The position numbers and the translations under genes are program-made. The notes beneath the pieces were generated by a model that was not told the origin of the DNA, ran no database searches, and worked only from the letters and a program-made list of their open reading frames with translations. A DNA stretch of 9,308 nt from Acidimicrobiaceae bacterium (GTDB lineage: Bacteria > Actinomycetota > Acidimicrobiia > Acidimicrobiales > Acidimicrobiaceae), in contig JABEUP010000213.1 in assembly GCA_013044365.1 (NCBI GenBank), forward strand, positions 1 to 9,308. The letters run 5' to 3'. This document shows positions 1-6,916 of the stretch, in pieces (the first letter of the stretch is position 1; each line of letters begins with the position of its first letter).

Positions 1-1
1 C

Positions 2-190
2 GCATGTACAGCTCAGCAACAGCTAACCACACCAAGCACGGCAGGCGAGCCAGAACCGGCACTTTCCAGCGAGAACCCCGGGCCTACCATGACAATATCA
101 TCAGAGCGTTTGCCTCTTCTTTCTCAGGCTGAGCCTAAGAAACGAAGCTGGTTCGCAAAACTCGTGGCTTTCTTCAGGAGATCCAAATGA
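2..190 (+). CDS. 3' end of an unidentified protein with a Pro/Ser/Ala/Glu-rich linker and cationic C-terminal helix (partial)
   Basis: The frame beginning at base 2 is open for 62 codons from the left edge and ends with TGA at 188-190. That stop overlaps the ATG of the FAD subunit (187) as ATGA, the usual sign of translational coupling. About 45 visible residues are low-complexity and rich in T, P, S, A, Q and E. They end in KKRSWFAKLVAFFRRSK, which would form a short basic amphipathic helix able to lie on a membrane surface. No catalytic domain is visible because the body of the protein is outside the window. By position and tail design it could be a CoxG-type SRPBCC protein, a family often encoded beside CoxM/L/S-like genes and carrying a C-terminal linker plus membrane anchor. 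That is inference; another accessory protein is equally possible. An open frame of this length is only mildly unlikely by chance, so the ATGA junction carries most of the weight. Confidence 0.6.
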   Translation, partial: ACTAQQQLTTPSTAGEPEPALSSENPGPTMTISSERLPLLSQAEPKKRSWFAKLVAFFRRSK

Positions 191-1035
191 GCCCCCGGAT
201 ACTCCGTCCCGAAAGCATCGCGGAAGCCTGTGACCTGCTAAATCAAGATGGTGATGCGTTGGTTTACGGCGGGGGCACCGCTCTTCAAATACTGCACAAA
301 CAGGGTTTTCTCTCCGCATCATCATTTGTTGACATATCCGGTATTCCCGGGCTAGCGGATATCAGCATTATCGCAGACGGACTACGAATAGGACCCATGG
401 TCTCTATTCGACACATGGAACGTGATGCGATGGTCAAACAGTCCATTCCCCTGGCGTCGGCGGCCTACTCAAAGGTGGCAAACCCGCGTATTCGAAACAC
501 TGCTACCGTGGGTGGAAATATCGCCCATGGCGACTATCGCCTCGATCCCCCGGTAGCGCTTTTGGTACTCGGTGCCACGATAGAGCTGTCATCCATCGGA
601 GGTATCCGCCGGGTATCCATTGAAGATTTCTTCGTAGGATTTCAGGTCACTGAAATTAAACAAGGAGAACTGATAACCGCCGTCGAGATACCGGTATCTA
701 ACAAGATCACAGCATCGAACTACGTCAAACTGTCAAGCCTTAGCGCCAATGACTGGCCGAGTGCGTCAGCCGCCGTCGCGATTATTGGAAATCAAGGAAA
801 TCCGCAAACCCTGCGTTTCGCCTTAGGTGCGCTCGCCCCCACCCCAGTTCTTTCAACGATTGAAATATCCGGTCTCCAGGAAGACGAAATAATTGAGGCG
901 GCGTTGGAACAAGCCATGCAAATGATGGACCCGCTGCCCGATATACGAGGTGGAGCTGAATATAAGCGCAAACTTGGCCGCGTTGCAGTTGAGGATGCTG
1001 TCAGAAACGCATGGAGGAGTAATCCCAGTGAGTAA
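187..1035 (+). CDS. Molybdenum hydroxylase FAD-binding subunit (CoxM/CutM/XdhB-like)
   Basis: This 282-residue protein is the medium, flavin-carrying subunit of a xanthine dehydrogenase-family enzyme. It passes electrons from the [2Fe-2S] subunit through FAD to an external acceptor in the cytoplasm. The N-terminal FAD-binding signature YGGGTALQILHKQG lies at residues 27-40. The second flavin motif, NPRIRNTATVGGNIAHGD, is at 99-116 with TVGGN at 107-111. The C-terminal domain ends with the family pattern IRGGAEYKRKLGRVAVEDAV (253-272). The length is normal (about 280-300). There is only one cysteine (C15), so the extra [4Fe-4S] insertion of 4-hydroxybenzoyl-CoA reductase beta subunits is absent. 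The ATG at 187 is supported by AGGAG at 176-180 and by the ATGA overlap with the upstream gene. The stop overlaps the next gene by 8 bases, so FAD and catalytic subunits are probably made together. Confidence 0.95.
   Translation: MSPRILRPESIAEACDLLNQDGDALVYGGGTALQILHKQGFLSASSFVDISGIPGLADISIIADGLRIGPMVSIRHMERDAMVKQSIPLASAAYSKVANPRIRNTATVGGNIAHGDYRLDPPVALLVLGATIELSSIGGIRRVSIEDFFVGFQVTEIKQGELITAVEIPVSNKITASNYVKLSSLSANDWPSASAAVAIIGNQGNPQTLRFALGALAPTPVLSTIEISGLQEDEIIEAALEQAMQMMDPLPDIRGGAEYKRKLGRVAVEDAVRNAWRSNPSE
1013..1019 (+). promoter_or_regulatory. Shine-Dalgarno that fixes the GTG start of the catalytic subunit
   Basis: GGAGGAG sits eight bases before the GTG at 1028. It is the reason for choosing that start over the longer in-frame GTG at 950, which would overlap the FAD-subunit gene by 86 bases and add 26 residues with no family counterpart. 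Confidence 0.8.
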
Positions 1036-3367
1036 TGAAGCCCCTGCAATCGAAATTGAAGACAGCGCAGCAGTCGGTCAAAGCTGGAAACGGACCAACG
1101 CTGAGTCAAAAGTTATGGGAACATTTCGATACACAGCAGACCTTCCAGTTCCTAAGTGCCTTTACCTGGGGGTTCACCGCGCCAGTCAACCTCATGCCCG
1201 AATCGTACACATAGACTACGAAGGCGCGCTGGCAGTTCCCGGGGTAATCAAAGTTGTTACCGGAGCGGATCTTCACAACGTGCTCGGAGAGGAGATGATG
1301 ACCGGTCCGGCGTTTTCTGACCAGCCGCCACTGGCATGGCAGCGTGTTCGCTACCTCGGGGAGCCAGTGGCTGTGGTAATTGCCACAGATCTGGCAACGG
1401 CCAGGGCTGCCGCAGATGAGATTTTCGTGGAATATGAAGGTCTGACCCCGGTACTCGACATCGACGCAGCAGTAAACGGCCAGGTTTTTGTTCACTCCGA
1501 ACTCCGGCCATCTGTGATATTCCAGGATCTCAAGCACCTCTCCGGTCGGAAAGAAACAAACGTAAACTACGAGTACCACTTGCTTCTAGGTGATACCGAC
1601 ACCGGATTACAAAAGGCTGCCACGACGGTCACTGGAGAGTTCTGGACACCACCGACCTCCCATGTTGCTATCGAACTTTTCAACGCGTCCGCATGGATAG
1701 AGGATGACCGTCTGGAGCTTGTATCCACCACCCAGACACCATCCTATGTACGCCAGACAATTGCCTCGATGCTGCACATCAGATTGAATCAGGTCCGGGT
1801 AAGAACATCGGCACTCGGTGGCAGCTTTGGTTCAAAAATGTATGACCGGCTCGAACCTCTGGTGGCGGCAATTGCCTGGACCCAAAAACTTCCCGTGCGA
1901 CTCGAGTTGACCCGAGAAGAGTCATTCGTCCTCACAACCCGTCATGGAGTAGCTGTGAGTTCACAAATGTCGGCTGATGCGGAAGGCAACATCGTTTCTG
2001 CCAGTGCGGACGTTCGTTATGACACCGGAGCCTACGCAGACGTGGGTCCGCGTATCGCGGCCAAGTCGGGCATGGTTGCATGCGGTCCGTACCGGATTGA
2101 AAACGCTAGGATTACTTCCCGGTGTATTTACACAAATAAACCGTCAGCGGGGCCATTTCGTGGATTCGGAGTACCACAGGTTACCTGGTCGCATGAATCG
2201 CTGATAGATGAGCTTGCCCGAAATCTAGAACAAGACCCAGCTGCGTTCCGTCGCAGAAATCTGCTGCGCGAAGGTGACATGTCTCCGATGGGCACGGTCA
2301 TGCATAGCGCTGATTTTGTTGGATGCCTGGATGCAGTCACCGACGCAGTCGGTTGGGATGAACCGATGCAAAGAAAAGCTGGCAATTGGAGGTGGGGACG
2401 TGGAGTCGCCGTGGGACTAAAAGCGGTGCTCACCCCGACGGTATCGAACGCGGTACTCCAATTGAACCAGGACTCAAGCGCAACCCTGCTAATTTCGACG
2501 GTTGAAATGGGTCAAGGAAGCGATACTATTATGGCCCAGATTGCGGCTGACATTCTTTACCTCAGCCCTGGCCAGATACGAGTCGTGAGTCCAGACACCG
2601 ATGTCACGCCTTATGACACCATCACCGCCGGAAGCCGCTCCACTTACCATAGCGGCAATGCAGTCAAAAAGGCCTCCGAGAATATGCGGGATCGTTTAGT
2701 TGATATGGCAGCCGCACAGATGAGAGTCTCGGTCAGCGACTGCAAATTGACCTCCCGAGGAATTCTTTCGAGTTCCACCCAGCGCATTATATCAATCGAA
2801 GAACTAATGCTCTCACAATTCGGTGCCACCGGGACAACGATGACCACTGAGGCAAACTTCACTACCGAATGGACTCCCTACGACAAAGAGTCCGGACAGT
2901 CAAGCAAAGTCACCGAACACTGGTTTGCCGGTGCCGCGGCTGCCGAAGTCGCAGTGGATATCCGTACCGGCCGGATCCATATTCGCCACCTCGCAGTGGC
3001 AGGAGACGTTGGACGGGCAATCAACCCCACACTTGTAAGACAGCAACTGGCTGGCGGTGCAATCATGGGAATGGGACACGCCCTTTTTGACGAGATAGTT
3101 TTCGACGAAGGCCAGATGATAAATGGCACACTGCTTGATTACCAGTTGCCATCCATAAAAGACCTTCCTGACAGGCTGACTCCTATCATCATCGAGAATC
3201 CTCATCGCAACGGTCCCTTCGGAGCAAAGGGTGTTGGAGAGACAGGCATAATACCAATTGCGCCGGCAATCGCAAACGCGGTTAGAGATGCCATTGGAGT
3301 CCGAATAACAACATTGCCGCTGACGCCAGAAAGAGTGCTCAATGCTCTCGCAGAGCAAGGAAAATAA
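1028..3367 (+). CDS. Molybdenum hydroxylase large (molybdopterin-binding, catalytic) subunit of the xanthine dehydrogenase family
   Basis: This 779-residue catalytic subunit binds the Mo-molybdopterin cofactor and inserts a water-derived oxygen into its substrate. Numbering from the GTG at 1028: the a/b hammerhead domain covers about residues 25-140 (GTFRYTADLP at 31-40, RVRYLGEPVAVV at 106-117). Cofactor motifs follow: LGGSFGSK (263-270), SAGPFRGFG (373-381), VEMGQGSDT (492-500), a GRAINP element (662-667) and the catalytic GVGETG (735-740) with Glu738. The active-site loop reads AGPFRGFG, not the AYRCSFR of form I CO dehydrogenase, so the copper-ligating cysteine is missing and CO is an unlikely substrate. 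By eye, the purine-contacting Glu and Arg of bovine xanthine oxidase (E802, R880) align with Met271 and Lys346, so plain xanthine is not assured either. Length is normal. Candidate substrates are N-heterocycles, aromatic compounds or aldehydes; the sequence does not decide. Confidence 0.95.
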   Translation: MSNEAPAIEIEDSAAVGQSWKRTNAESKVMGTFRYTADLPVPKCLYLGVHRASQPHARIVHIDYEGALAVPGVIKVVTGADLHNVLGEEMMTGPAFSDQPPLAWQRVRYLGEPVAVVIATDLATARAAADEIFVEYEGLTPVLDIDAAVNGQVFVHSELRPSVIFQDLKHLSGRKETNVNYEYHLLLGDTDTGLQKAATTVTGEFWTPPTSHVAIELFNASAWIEDDRLELVSTTQTPSYVRQTIASMLHIRLNQVRVRTSALGGSFGSKMYDRLEPLVAAIAWTQKLPVRLELTREESFVLTTRHGVAVSSQMSADAEGNIVSASADVRYDTGAYADVGPRIAAKSGMVACGPYRIENARITSRCIYTNKPSAGPFRGFGVPQVTWSHESLIDELARNLEQDPAAFRRRNLLREGDMSPMGTVMHSADFVGCLDAVTDAVGWDEPMQRKAGNWRWGRGVAVGLKAVLTPTVSNAVLQLNQDSSATLLISTVEMGQGSDTIMAQIAADILYLSPGQIRVVSPDTDVTPYDTITAGSRSTYHSGNAVKKASENMRDRLVDMAAAQMRVSVSDCKLTSRGILSSSTQRIISIEELMLSQFGATGTTMTTEANFTTEWTPYDKESGQSSKVTEHWFAGAAAAEVAVDIRTGRIHIRHLAVAGDVGRAINPTLVRQQLAGGAIMGMGHALFDEIVFDEGQMINGTLLDYQLPSIKDLPDRLTPIIIENPHRNGPFGAKGVGETGIIPIAPAIANAVRDAIGVRITTLPLTPERVLNALAEQGK

Positions 3368-3371
3368 GAAT

Positions 3372-3824
3372 ATGAACCTCACTTTGAATATCAATGGCAC
3401 TGATCACTCTGTGGAATTCAGCGATGGAGAACTGCTGCTCGACGTCTTGAGACGACTTGGGCTAACCAGCGTACGGGAGGGTTGCGGTGTAGGTGCATGT
3501 GGCTCCTGCACAGTCCTAATAGATGGACACAGTGTTAGTTCGTGCCTTACACTAGCTTCTAGGTGCGAAAACACAGAGATTCAAACTAGTGAAGGCCTTG
3601 GAAGTAGCGACCTTGTCGTTCGTGCATTTATAGACGCGGGAGCCCTCCAGTGCGGCTACTGCATCCCAGGATTCGTAATGATGACCACAGAGCTTCTTGC
3701 AGAAAATCATCATCCGGACAAACAAGCGATATCCGATCACCTTGAAGGAAATATTTGCCGGTGTGGCACTTACCCCGAGATTATGAATGCGGTCCTTGCG
3801 GCAATTTCTGAGCGTGACAAATGA
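3372..3824 (+). CDS. Molybdenum hydroxylase small subunit with two [2Fe-2S] clusters (CoxS/XdhC-like electron-transfer subunit)
   Basis: This 150-residue electron-transfer subunit relays electrons from the molybdenum site to FAD. The N-terminal plant-ferredoxin fold holds the first cluster with C38, C43, C46 and C58 (EGCGVGACGSC, then SSC). The C-terminal four-helix domain holds the second with C94 and C97 (LQCGYCIPGF) and C129 and C131 (NICRCGTY). All eight ligands are present and the length is typical. I chose ATG 3372, four bases after the large-subunit stop, with AAGGA at 3357-3361. An in-frame ATG at 3342 would add ten residues not usual in the family and overlap the preceding gene. This is the last enzyme gene. 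No XdhC/CoxI, CoxD or CoxE maturation gene follows in the window, so maturation factors must lie elsewhere. Confidence 0.96.
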   Translation: MNLTLNINGTDHSVEFSDGELLLDVLRRLGLTSVREGCGVGACGSCTVLIDGHSVSSCLTLASRCENTEIQTSEGLGSSDLVVRAFIDAGALQCGYCIPGFVMMTTELLAENHHPDKQAISDHLEGNICRCGTYPEIMNAVLAAISERDK

Positions 3825-4075
3825 CATCCCAGACACTTGACGGGAGTTTTCCAGATTCGCGAAGATACCTACCCCCAACACAACTCCCAGAGATAAGTCC
3901 ATTTTTACCGCTTAGTGGAAACTCAATTCCCACCGCAATATCGGCCACCCTGGCCAATAACACGCGGCCCTCACCGCTAATCAAATTACAGTCCTTTCAG
4001 CTCGTCAGACCTCGGGTTTTACCGGGCCACATGTTATTCCGGCAACAGATAGTGCAGGTAGATATGCAGGAATAG
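3821..4075 (+). CDS. Doubtful small ORF, ATGA-coupled to the iron-sulfur subunit gene
   Basis: An 84-codon frame begins with ATG at 3821, overlapping the TGA of the iron-sulfur subunit as ATGA, a junction used elsewhere in this window. The product would be basic, rich in proline, leucine and serine and very poor in acidic residues. It has no membrane helix, signal or motif that I recognise. There is no Shine-Dalgarno, so expression would rely on coupling. The composition looks more like translated intergenic DNA than a folded protein. It is listed because of the junction, and I think it is more likely not a real gene. Confidence 0.2.
   Translation: MTSQTLDGSFPDSRRYLPPTQLPEISPFLPLSGNSIPTAISATLANNTRPSPLIKLQSFQLVRPRVLPGHMLFRQQIVQVDMQE
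3943..3955 (+). terminator. Weak hairpin downstream of the hydroxylase genes
   Basis: GGCCA and TGGCC form a perfect 5-bp stem around a CCC loop about 120 bases after the iron-sulfur subunit stop. No T-tract follows (AATAACACG), so a terminator role is only a possibility. It lies inside the doubtful ORF at 3821-4075. Confidence 0.2.
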
Positions 4076-4125
4076 ATCCGCGACGCAGGACGTCAATTAG
4101 GCAGTCGCAATCGCAGGCCATGTCA

Positions 4126-4154
4126 TTGACACTACTCACACCCTGTGATAGTGT
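4126..4154 (+). promoter_or_regulatory. Candidate promoter for the ABC transporter operon
   Basis: A perfect -35 hexamer TTGACA (4126-4131) is followed after 17 bases by TAGTGT (4149-4154), a weak -10. Alternatively, GATAGT at 4147-4152 has an upstream TG (4144-4145) as an extended -10, with a 15-base spacer. Transcription would start near 4160, giving a leader of about 160 bases before the binding-protein gene at 4321. The -35 is convincing and the -10 is not. Its position upstream of the first transporter gene and its overlap with a long inverted repeat raise confidence. Confidence 0.45.
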
Positions 4155-4155
4155 C
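4128..4155. promoter_or_regulatory. Long inverted repeat overlapping the transporter promoter (operator candidate)
   Basis: The left arm is GACACTA (4128-4134), a single unpaired C, then TCACA (4136-4140). The centre is CCC (4141-4143). The right arm is TGTGA (4144-4148) followed directly by TAGTGTC (4149-4155). Twelve base pairs match with only one bulged base. A second palindrome, TGTCA-T-TGACA (4121-4131), overlaps its left end. The repeat covers the end of the -35, the spacer and the -10, where a repressor would block RNA polymerase. As RNA it would be a strong hairpin, but no T-run follows, so a terminator is less likely. The regulator is not encoded in the window. Confidence 0.5.
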
Positions 4156-4157
4156 CC

Positions 4158-4300
4158 GCCGAGAAGAGAGGGTGTCTCGGCTGGCCAAAAAGCGCCTTTG
4201 GGGGAAACCACTGTCGTTTGCTCAGCAAGACATGTCTACAGCGAAGTCAGAAATTCACATTCAAATTGATTTTTACTTTATCGGGAAAGCCATCTTTCCC
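4158..4300 (+). other. Possible structured 5' leader of the transporter mRNA
   Basis: Three perfect hairpins lie between the candidate promoter and the start codon: GCCGAG/CTCGGC (4158-4163 with 4176-4181), CCAAA/TTTGG (4185-4189 with 4197-4201) and GGGAAAG-CCAT-CTTTCCC (4283-4300). The last ends seven bases before the AAGGAG at 4307-4312. The unusually long leader and stacked stems could be a cis-regulatory RNA, but I do not recognise the consensus of a known riboswitch here. Short stems also arise by chance, so confidence is low. Confidence 0.3.
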
Positions 4301-4320
4301 ATTGACAAGGAGTAGGAAAT

Positions 4321-5310
4321 ATGCCGAATTCGAAAAGCAGACGAAACATCGTCTCTCTTTTAGCCGTTGGTTCAATTGCGCTCGCTGCGTGCGGATCGTC
4401 ATCGAGTTCCCCCGCTAGTTCGAGCGGATCCCCAACAACATCTGCCGCACCTGCGATCACTACGATAAATGTGGCCTACGATCCTAATGCCACGGCATTG
4501 CCAGCCTGGATTGCCCAAGACGAGGGCATCTTCGCAAAGAACAATCTCAAGGTTAACTTCACTAAAATTCAAAATCTCTCCACCTTGCCGGGCACTCTGG
4601 GAAATACATTCGACATCGTACTTAGCACTCCCACGGAACTTATCAGCGCCGCAGCCTCAGGATTACCCGTTGTGGAAGTTTCGGGCTCCTCCGTCGATTC
4701 AGCAACCAATCCCGCCAGTGCACTAGTGGTAAGTCCAACCAGTGGAATCCAGACTTTGGCAGACCTGGAAGGAAAGACAGTAGGGACCCTCACGCTAAAT
4801 GGGACGCTGACCTATGCACTTGAGTACGATCTATTCACCCACGGCCTAAATCCCAAGGGCATAAAGTTTGTTACCATGGCCGGTCCGACAATGGTCGATA
4901 ACCTAAAGGCAAACAATGTTCCAGCAGTACTGGCGGTACCACCTTTTATTACCGCATTGGTCAAAGCCGGCAACACTGAGCTTCTCAAACCCTACGATGC
5001 AGTCGGATCCAGCTTGGCAAGCATCTTCTGGATTGCCGACAGTACATGGACATCTAAAAACCCCACCGCAGTCAAGGAATTTGTAAATAGTCTCAACCAG
5101 GCTCAAACCTACATTTCCGCCAACGACCAGACTGCGAGAAGTGTGTTGGCGAAGTACACGGGCCTACCTGTTTCAGTGATTCAGAGCTTTACCTTCCCGG
5201 TATTCAACACTGCTCTGAGGCCGCAAGACTTGACAAGCTGGGAAAACGTCATGGTTAAACTGGGAGTAATCAAAAACCCTCCACCAGTCAGTTCTCTTCA
5301 GGTAAAGTAA
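4321..5310 (+). CDS. ABC transporter substrate-binding lipoprotein, NMT1/SsuA-like (NitT/TauT family)
   Basis: This 329-residue extracytoplasmic lipoprotein captures a small ligand and delivers it to the permeases encoded downstream. The signal peptide has a basic start (KSRR), a hydrophobic core and a lipobox LAAC with acylated Cys24. A flexible serine/threonine/proline linker follows to about residue 45, a common actinobacterial arrangement. The mature domain shows the NMT1/THI5-like pattern: LPAWIAQDEGIFAKNNLKV (60-78), GNTFDIVLSTPTELI (94-108) and LADLEGKTVGTLTLNGT (126-142). The start ATG has AAGGAG at 4307-4312, eight bases upstream. The ligand cannot be read from sequence: family members bind sulfonates, nitrate, thiamine precursors, riboflavin or other small heterocycles. 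The molybdenum hydroxylase upstream suggests its substrate may be the ligand. The ATPase gene starts nine bases after the stop. Confidence 0.92.
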   Translation: MPNSKSRRNIVSLLAVGSIALAACGSSSSSPASSSGSPTTSAAPAITTINVAYDPNATALPAWIAQDEGIFAKNNLKVNFTKIQNLSTLPGTLGNTFDIVLSTPTELISAAASGLPVVEVSGSSVDSATNPASALVVSPTSGIQTLADLEGKTVGTLTLNGTLTYALEYDLFTHGLNPKGIKFVTMAGPTMVDNLKANNVPAVLAVPPFITALVKAGNTELLKPYDAVGSSLASIFWIADSTWTSKNPTAVKEFVNSLNQAQTYISANDQTARSVLAKYTGLPVSVIQSFTFPVFNTALRPQDLTSWENVMVKLGVIKNPPPVSSLQVK

Positions 5311-5319
5311 CCAATTGAC

Positions 5320-6162
5320 GTGGCAGACGAGCGGCAAATACCGGATGGTCACAAAGTGACAACTCAAGCAAATACTGATGGGATTGTCTATCAACTTCGA
5401 GACTTGTCGGTTAACTTGCGGCGGCGTGGACAAGACCGCCAAATCCTACAATCTCTTAACTTTGAGGTCCGAAAACGGGAGTGCCTTTCAATAGTAGGAC
5501 CGTCCGGAACCGGCAAGACGACCTTGCTTCGAGCTTTGGCTGGCCTAATTCCCGTTGAAGGTGAGATAACGTTTCAAGGTCAGAAACTTGAGGGTCCAGC
5601 CGGCGACGCAGTATTAGTATTTCAGGATTACGGCAATGCTCTGCTACGTTGGCGCACGGTGAAAAAGAATGTGGCACTCGGAATAGAGGGCCGCATTCCG
5701 AGAGAAGAGAGCCGCCTCAGGGTCGATGAAGCTCTGGAAATAGTCGGCCTCCAAAAATACCAGGACTCATACCCGTGGGAACTTTCGGGAGGCATGCAGC
5801 AACGTGTGCAGATTGCGAGAGCGTTGGCCATGAAACCTCAGGTGCTTCTCTTTGATGAACCGTTCGGATCACTTGATGCGATGACTCGAGAGGGTCTACA
5901 GGATGAACTACTCAGGGTGCGCTCTCTACACGAGGCAACATGCGTGTTCATCACCCACGACATCGATGAAGCCGTCTATCTAGGTGACCGATTGATGCTA
6001 TTGTCGGGCAGCCCGGCCTCCCTAACCTACGAGCTTGATATACCCCTGACAGGCACGAGAAGCCAGATCTCAACCAAAGAATCCGCTGAGTTTCTGAGGC
6101 TGCGACACCAGGTCTACGAGCAGATGAGAAAAGCCCATGGCGCCGCACCGACGACGGAGTAA
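5320..6162 (+). CDS. ABC transporter ATP-binding protein (SsuB/TauB-like)
   Basis: This 280-residue cytoplasmic ATPase powers the importer. Walker A is GPSGTGKTT at residues 60-68. The Q-loop is at Gln102 (VFQDYGNALLRWRTVKKNV, typical of SsuB/TauB ATPases). The signature LSGGMQQR is at 155-162, Walker B with D-loop VLLFDEPFGSLD at 175-186, and the switch histidine is His213 (THD). All catalytic elements are intact. The start is uncertain. GTG 5320 leaves nine bases after the preceding stop but has only a distant AGG upstream; a second in-frame GTG at 5356 would shorten the protein by 12 residues without touching the domain. The last 26 bases overlap the first permease gene, so the two are probably co-translated. 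Confidence 0.94.
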   Translation: MADERQIPDGHKVTTQANTDGIVYQLRDLSVNLRRRGQDRQILQSLNFEVRKRECLSIVGPSGTGKTTLLRALAGLIPVEGEITFQGQKLEGPAGDAVLVFQDYGNALLRWRTVKKNVALGIEGRIPREESRLRVDEALEIVGLQKYQDSYPWELSGGMQQRVQIARALAMKPQVLLFDEPFGSLDAMTREGLQDELLRVRSLHEATCVFITHDIDEAVYLGDRLMLLSGSPASLTYELDIPLTGTRSQISTKESAEFLRLRHQVYEQMRKAHGAAPTTE

Positions 6163-6916
6163 GCTCATCGGCTGGATTGCACCAGTAACTATGGTTGTTA
6201 TATGGCAACTTTCAATAGTGACCGGTCTGATTCGATTTCGGTATTTTCCAACTCCGGTGTCGGTGGCTGAAGCACTTCAAACTCTTATCAGTTCAGGCGC
6301 ATTGTTGGAAAATACCGCACACACAGTTCTAGTAGCTTTACTTGCCTGGGTGATAGCCGGCGTTCTTGGGATCTGCCTGGGATTGGTGATCGGGCTCTCA
6401 GTTCCAATTTGGAAAGGCATTATGGCCAGCGTGGACGTACTGAGGTCGCTTCCTATAATCGCGCTAATCCCTGTAGGCGTCATAATTTTCGGATTTACGC
6501 TCAAGCTCGAAATAGTCATTGCAACTTATGCTGCAATTTGGCCGATAATTGTCAATACTGTCTCTGGGGTACACCAAACCCGCACTGAACTGCTTGACGT
6601 TGGGAATATGCTAAGAATGTCACGATGGGAGCGGATGCGAAAATTGATCTTCCCATCAAGCCTTCCGCTAATACTGGTGGGATTACGTCTCGGGCTTGGA
6701 CTTTCTCTTGTTCTCACGGTTGTTTCAGAAATCGTAGGTACTCCGCAAGGAATTGGATATGCGCTCATTTCCGCCGAACAGGCACTTCACCCGTCCGAGA
6801 TGTTTGCCTACATAGTGACAGTGGGAATTGTAGGTTACCTGCTAAATTCGATCTTTCTTTATAGCGCGCAAGCATTGTCCCCAGTTGAGCGGTCAAGGGA
6901 AAGCAACCCCTCATGA
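6137..6916 (+). CDS. ABC transporter permease 1 (SsuC/TauC-like, BPD inner-membrane component)
   Basis: This 259-residue membrane protein forms part of the translocation pore. After a basic N-terminus (MAPHRRRSK) come about six hydrophobic segments, roughly at residues 12-30, 62-90, 104-122, 125-142, 176-198 and 222-243. The cytoplasmic EAA loop that docks the ATPase lies at about 151-184 (ELLDVGNMLRMSRWERMRKL, then FPSSLPLILVGLR), with the conserved Gly and Pro positions kept and the EAA triplet degenerated to ELL. The conserved YFPTPVSVAEAL near residues 36-47 is also family-typical. ATG 6137 overlaps the ATPase gene by 26 bases, and a later in-frame ATG at 6191 would remove the basic N-terminus and most of the first helix. 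The stop overlaps the next permease start as ATGA. Confidence 0.92.
   Translation: MAPHRRRSKLIGWIAPVTMVVIWQLSIVTGLIRFRYFPTPVSVAEALQTLISSGALLENTAHTVLVALLAWVIAGVLGICLGLVIGLSVPIWKGIMASVDVLRSLPIIALIPVGVIIFGFTLKLEIVIATYAAIWPIIVNTVSGVHQTRTELLDVGNMLRMSRWERMRKLIFPSSLPLILVGLRLGLGLSLVLTVVSEIVGTPQGIGYALISAEQALHPSEMFAYIVTVGIVGYLLNSIFLYSAQALSPVERSRESNPS

Noticed and set aside
950..1027. Longer version of the catalytic subunit starting at GTG 950
   Set aside because: It would overlap the FAD-subunit gene by 86 bases and add residues without family counterpart; GTG 1028 has GGAGGAG eight bases upstream.
2118..2170. CO dehydrogenase identity for the molybdenum enzyme
   Set aside because: The active-site loop AGPFRGFG lacks the copper-binding cysteine of the AYRCSFR motif that defines form I CO dehydrogenase.
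3342..3371. Alternative ATG 3342 for the iron-sulfur subunit
   Set aside because: It adds ten polar residues before the conserved N-terminal strand; ATG 3372 gives the usual family start and has AAGGA upstream.
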